Shown: piece by piece, positions 61,158 through 64,000 of the stretch | Layout: each line of letters opens with the position of its first letter | Position numbering within the stretch: the stretch's first letter is position 1 | Source of the DNA: Streptomyces endocoffeicus | Lineage (GTDB): Bacteria; Actinomycetota; Actinomycetes; Streptomycetales; Streptomycetaceae | Direction of reading: 5' to 3' | DNA length: 64,000 nucleotides | Assembly (NCBI RefSeq): GCF_016741935.1 | Contig: NZ_JAERRG010000029.1 | Coordinates: 52,288-116,287, forward strand | Notes under the pieces: model-generated | Told to the model about the DNA's origin: nothing | The model's input: only the letters and a program-made list of their open reading frames with translations | The model's database searches: none | Translations under genes and position numbers: made by a program

Positions 61158-61375
61158 ACGCCTGCGGCGGGCTGTTCCCCTACCCGCCCCTTCCCCCAAC
61201 TGGGGCTCCGCCCCAGACCCCGGGCCGGGCGACCCGGATGTGCGCGGGCGTCCGCCCGGTCATCCGCCGCGCCGCCGTGCCGACCGCGATCCCCCCGCCG
61301 CTGCGGGTGCTTGTCGCCCCCGGGGTCCAGGGGCGGAGCCCTTGGTATCGGGAAGGGGCGGGGAGGGGAAAAAAC
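61158..61375. repeat. long palindromic intergenic element (copy 5)
   Basis: GACGCCTGCGGCGGGCTGTT and CCCCTACCCGCCCCTTCCCC at the left pair with GGGAAGGGGCGGGGAGGGG at 61350-61368. The interior GATGTGCGCGGGCGTCCGCC resembles copy 4. It lies after the pullulanase and before the 153-bp repeats. Confidence 0.8.
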
Positions 61376-61400
61376 CCACCGGACGCCCCCTGGCGCAGGA

Positions 61401-61858
61401 GCCCAGCCGGTCGCCGTTCGCCGGCCGGGCCCTCGGGCCGGCGCGGGGCTGTGTCGATGTGCGGCTCCGCCGCGTGGGCGCGACCGGCCACGACGGCGTC
61501 GCGGGCGATCGACGGCAGGTCGGGGCACTCCCAGCGGAGCGTCAGCGCAGGGGGCCCAGCCGGTCGCCGTTCGCCGGCCGGGCCCTCGGGCCGGCGCGGG
61601 GCTGTGCCGATGTGCGGCTCCGCCGTGTGGACGTGACCGGCCACGATGGCGTCGCGGGCGATCGACGGCAGGTCGGGGCACTCCCAGCGGAGCGTCAGCG
61701 CAGGGGGCCCAGCCGGTCGCCGTTCGCCGGCCGGGCCCTCGGGCCGGCGCGGGGCTGTGTCGATGTGCGGCTCCGCCGTGTGGACGTGACCGGCCACGAT
61801 GGCGTCGCGGGCGATCGACGGCAGGTCGGGGCATCCCCGCGGAGCGTCAGCCCAGCGG
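61401..61858. repeat. three tandem 153-bp repeats
   Basis: Units start at 61401, 61554 and 61707 with GCCCAGCCGGTCGCCGTTCG and differ at only a few positions. Each unit begins with sequence matching the last codons of the gene ending at 61847 (GCCAGTCGGTCGCCGTTTGC there), so the array looks like repeated duplication of that gene's 3' end plus downstream DNA. The period is 51 codons, so frames stay open through the array on both strands without being genes. With copy 5 above it explains the 691-bp gap. Confidence 0.92.
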
Positions 61859-63787
61859 GGCCAGTCGGTCGCCGTTTGCCAGGCGGGCCTTGAGGTCGGC
61901 GCGGGCGCCTGCCTTCGCGGGGAGGGTCAGCCCGCGGCCGTAGGAGCGGCCCCGGACGCCGCCGGTGGCGACGATCCCGGTCACCTGGCGGCTTCCGGCG
62001 GCCAGCAGATACCAGTGGCCGGACCGCGCCTTCCACAGCACCCCCGCCAGCACCCGCGGCTCGCGCGGGCCGCAGGCGGGGGAGTTGTCGGCGCCGGCCG
62101 CGACCGCCCCCGCCCGGCCCCGGCGGGTGTCCCACGGCTGGAACTGGGCCAGGACCTTGCTGCCCGTGCCCCGCCAGGTGTCGGCGCGGGTGCACAGCCA
62201 GGCCGCGTGGCCGCCCGCCTCCGGCAGGGCCTGGGCGGCGAACCGCCAGGCGTTGACCGAGCGCACCCCGCGCGCCCGCATCATCGCCAGCCGGCACCCG
62301 GTCCTGGCCCAGCTCGTCCGGGCCGCCCGTCCCGCCACATCGCGGGCCCCGGCGCCCGGGGCGCCGTAGGTGAGCCGGGCGGGGGCCAGTTCGCCGAGGT
62401 CGGCCACGAGCCGCGAGCCGAACTGGAGCGCGGGCCAGCCACGGCAGGGGCGCAGCCGCGGAACGGTGCGTACCGGGTCGGTCACTCCGTCCACGGTGCG
62501 GCGCAGCGGGCGCGGCGCCCCGGCCGGGTGCAGCAGGTCCCGCACCCAGGCGTGGCGCACCCAAGGGGCCGTCAGATAGCGGACGTTGCCGTCGGTGCGG
62601 CTGAGGACCAGCGCGGTCGAGGTGCCCGCGTCGGCGGCGTCCAGCCGGGCGAAGTCCAGCGCGACCGCGCGGCCCTCGACCGCCTCCGCGTACCGCGCCA
62701 CCCGCAGCCCGTCGTACAGCAGCACCACCGTGGCCTGGTCCACCTCGCCCGCGAACAGCAGCTGTGGCGGCCCCGACGGCGGCCCGGACTGCGTGCCCAT
62801 GGTGGTCGACACCCGCACCGAACCGCCCGGCCGCGCCCAGACGGCCAGCGCGCGGCGCAGCAGCGCGGTGTCCCGGACCCGGTCGCCGCGCGCGGGCCAG
62901 GAGGAGAAGTCGGCGCGGGAGACGGTGCGCCAGGCGTCGGGCGCGGCGCGGGTCAACCGGTCGGGGTCCAGGGCCCGTTCGGAGGCGGGATTGCGGGCGT
63001 ACGAGGGCGCGGCGGCGCCGCTCGGCCCCCAGCCCCGCCCCGGCATCCCCAGCAGCGTCCCGCACACCACCAGCGCCACCACGGCCACCAGCGCCGCCCG
63101 CAGATGCTGACGGCGGCGCATCAGGTCGGTGGGCCGCGCCTGGAGCGAACACGGGTCGAACTCGGCGGACTCCAGCAGCGATTCGTCCCGGCTGCCCGCC
63201 GGATCCGGCACCGACTCCGCCTCGTCCACCGCGTCCCGCGCGTCGGCCACCCCGGCGGTGCGCAGCAGGGCGCGCGTCTCGTGCTCGTCGAGCTGCTCCA
63301 GCTCCAGCAGGACGTAGGCGGCGCGGCCGGGGCCGGACAGCTCCGACAGCGCCTTCTCCAGGGCGAGTTCATCGGCGCCGCCGGAGCGGGGGAACAGCCG
63401 CAGCCCGAACACCTGCGGCAGCGCCGGGGGCCGCTGCCACCAGGGCCGCTGCCGGGCGGCGCGCAGCGCCAGGCGCAGCACCCGCAGCCGCACATAGGCG
63501 TAGCCCGTGTCGGCTCCCGGGCCCTTCGTCCCGCGCTGCCAGGGCAGTTCGACATCGGGGTGCGGGTCCGGGCCGGTGCCGTAGCCCCGGTTGCGGGGCA
63601 GGGCGCGCTGGGCGAGGGCGTGTGCCGCGAGCACCCGGCGGGTGCGCCCGATGCCCGGCGGCAGGATGAGATACGCGAGCCGCACCAGCCGCGGGTAGTG
63701 CTCGACGATGGCGGCCTCGGCCTGCTCGACGTCGATCAGGCCGGTGGTTTCGTCGTCGGTGGCGACTGTCGCCTGGTGCTGGTCCAC
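61847..63787 (-). CDS. hypothetical membrane protein with sigma-factor-like N-terminus
   Basis: A 646-residue protein. Residues 1-200 resemble a degenerate ECF sigma factor: VEHYPRLVRLAYLILPP like region 2, and ALSELSGPGRAAYVLLELEQ-LDEHETRALLRTAGV like region 4 with its HTH. One membrane helix (LRAALVAVVALVVCGTLLGM, about 230-249) follows, then a 390-residue extracytoplasmic part with no domain I recognise. The layout (sigma-like inside, unknown sensor outside) suggests membrane signalling or an inactive sigma-like scaffold. The final residues LANGDRLAPLG are echoed in the 153-bp repeats downstream. Confidence 0.75.
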   Translation of the reverse strand: MDQHQATVATDDETTGLIDVEQAEAAIVEHYPRLVRLAYLILPPGIGRTRRVLAAHALAQRALPRNRGYGTGPDPHPDVELPWQRGTKGPGADTGYAYVRLRVLRLALRAARQRPWWQRPPALPQVFGLRLFPRSGGADELALEKALSELSGPGRAAYVLLELEQLDEHETRALLRTAGVADARDAVDEAESVPDPAGSRDESLLESAEFDPCSLQARPTDLMRRRQHLRAALVAVVALVVCGTLLGMPGRGWGPSGAAAPSYARNPASERALDPDRLTRAAPDAWRTVSRADFSSWPARGDRVRDTALLRRALAVWARPGGSVRVSTTMGTQSGPPSGPPQLLFAGEVDQATVVLLYDGLRVARYAEAVEGRAVALDFARLDAADAGTSTALVLSRTDGNVRYLTAPWVRHAWVRDLLHPAGAPRPLRRTVDGVTDPVRTVPRLRPCRGWPALQFGSRLVADLGELAPARLTYGAPGAGARDVAGRAARTSWARTGCRLAMMRARGVRSVNAWRFAAQALPEAGGHAAWLCTRADTWRGTGSKVLAQFQPWDTRRGRAGAVAAGADNSPACGPREPRVLAGVLWKARSGHWYLLAAGSRQVTGIVATGGVRGRSYGRGLTLPAKAGARADLKARLANGDRLAPLG

Positions 63788-63843
63788 GGTTCGTGAACGA
63801 GTGGTGGGCCGGGTTGGTCACCTACGGGTGTCCGGCGGGACTC

Positions 63844-64000
63844 GCCGCCTGCGGCGGGCTGTTCCCCTCCCCGCCCCTTCCCGAAACTGGGGCTCCACCC
63901 CAGCCCCCGTACCGGGGCTCCGCCCCCAGCCCCCGTACCGGGGCTCCGCCCCCAGCCCCCGTACCGGGGCTCGCCCCCAGCCCCCGGACGGGGGCTTCGC
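63844..64000. repeat. long palindromic element (copy 6, cut by window end) with 26-bp tandem repeats
   Basis: GCCGCCTGCGGCGGGCTGTT and CCCCTCCCCGCCCCTTCCCG mark the left arm. From 63901 the unit CAGCCCCCGTACCGGGGCTC-CGCCCC repeats at 26-bp spacing (63901, 63927, 63953, then 63978 imperfect), each unit with a GTACCGGGGC hairpin half. The right arm lies beyond the window. Confidence 0.85.

Noticed and set aside
61401..61858. CRISPR array
   Set aside because: Repeats are head-to-tail without unique spacers and the period is 153 bp; no cas genes are nearby.

Overview
This window is chromosomal DNA of a Streptomyces or close relative. The GC content is very high, GTG starts and 4-base ATGA/GTGA gene overlaps are common, and the gene content is typical: LacI, SARP-like, TetR and WYL regulators, CUT1 sugar importers without their own ATPase, coenzyme F420 enzymes, and a DUF397 protein. 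From memory, the order panB - nadE - glnA2 - glnE - maltose/amylase cluster matches the S. coelicolor region around SCO2226-SCO2256. That synteny is recalled, not searched.

Layout. 1-3.4 kb: an AT3 acyltransferase (cut by the window edge) coupled to an SGNH lipoprotein, then an MFS exporter. 3.5-6.3 kb: a LacI regulator divergent from a secreted flavin amine oxidase. 7.3-11.7 kb: a four-gene operon of a signal-less sialidase plus a CUT1 importer. 11.7-20.3 kb: NADPH:F420 oxidoreductase, a small membrane protein, an M50 protease, a large SARP/AfsR-like ATPase regulator, a DrrAB-type ABC exporter and panB. 20.4-25.3 kb: a QacA-type exporter with its TetR regulator and a clear operator, a membrane endonuclease/exonuclease/phosphatase protein, and a second MFS exporter. 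25.7-35.3 kb: nadE, a multicopper oxidase with a candidate copper operator, glnA2, a DinB-like protein and glnE.

35.3-46 kb is more accessory. It holds two paralogous membrane-anchored proteins, a deazaflavin-type reductase, a broken DUF5753 regulator beside an intact DUF397 gene, a 349-bp inverted-repeat element, a stray 3' end of a metallo-beta-lactamase-fold gene, an alpha/beta hydrolase, a WYL-DinB pair, the intact MBL-fold gene, an IS630-family transposase fragment, an NTF2-like protein, and an operon of a PLP enzyme, a YheO-type regulator and an APH(6)-like kinase with a visible leaderless promoter.

46-64 kb: a HAD phosphatase and a PAP2 protein, then a starch/maltodextrin system. Divergent aglA and malEFG each carry a LacI paralog as the last gene of their arm. 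Secreted alpha-amylase and pullulanase follow. An ungapped, roughly 40-bp element is shared by the aglA, malE and amylase upstream regions. The secreted enzymes would cut starch and pullulan, MalEFG (energised by an unlinked ATPase) would import maltodextrins, and AglA would hydrolyse them. The window ends with a 153-bp tandem repeat downstream of a membrane protein that has a sigma-factor-like N-terminus.

A family of long palindromic intergenic elements, with arms containing CCCCTCCCCGCCCCTTCCC and its complement, recurs six times. I found no tRNA, rRNA, CRISPR array or convincing riboswitch. No entirely new system is proven. The strongest leads are the PLP/YheO/APH operon, the sialidase-importer operon, the duplicated LacI arrangement with its shared operator, the 2.75-kb segment bounded by copies of one gene end, and the 153-bp array.
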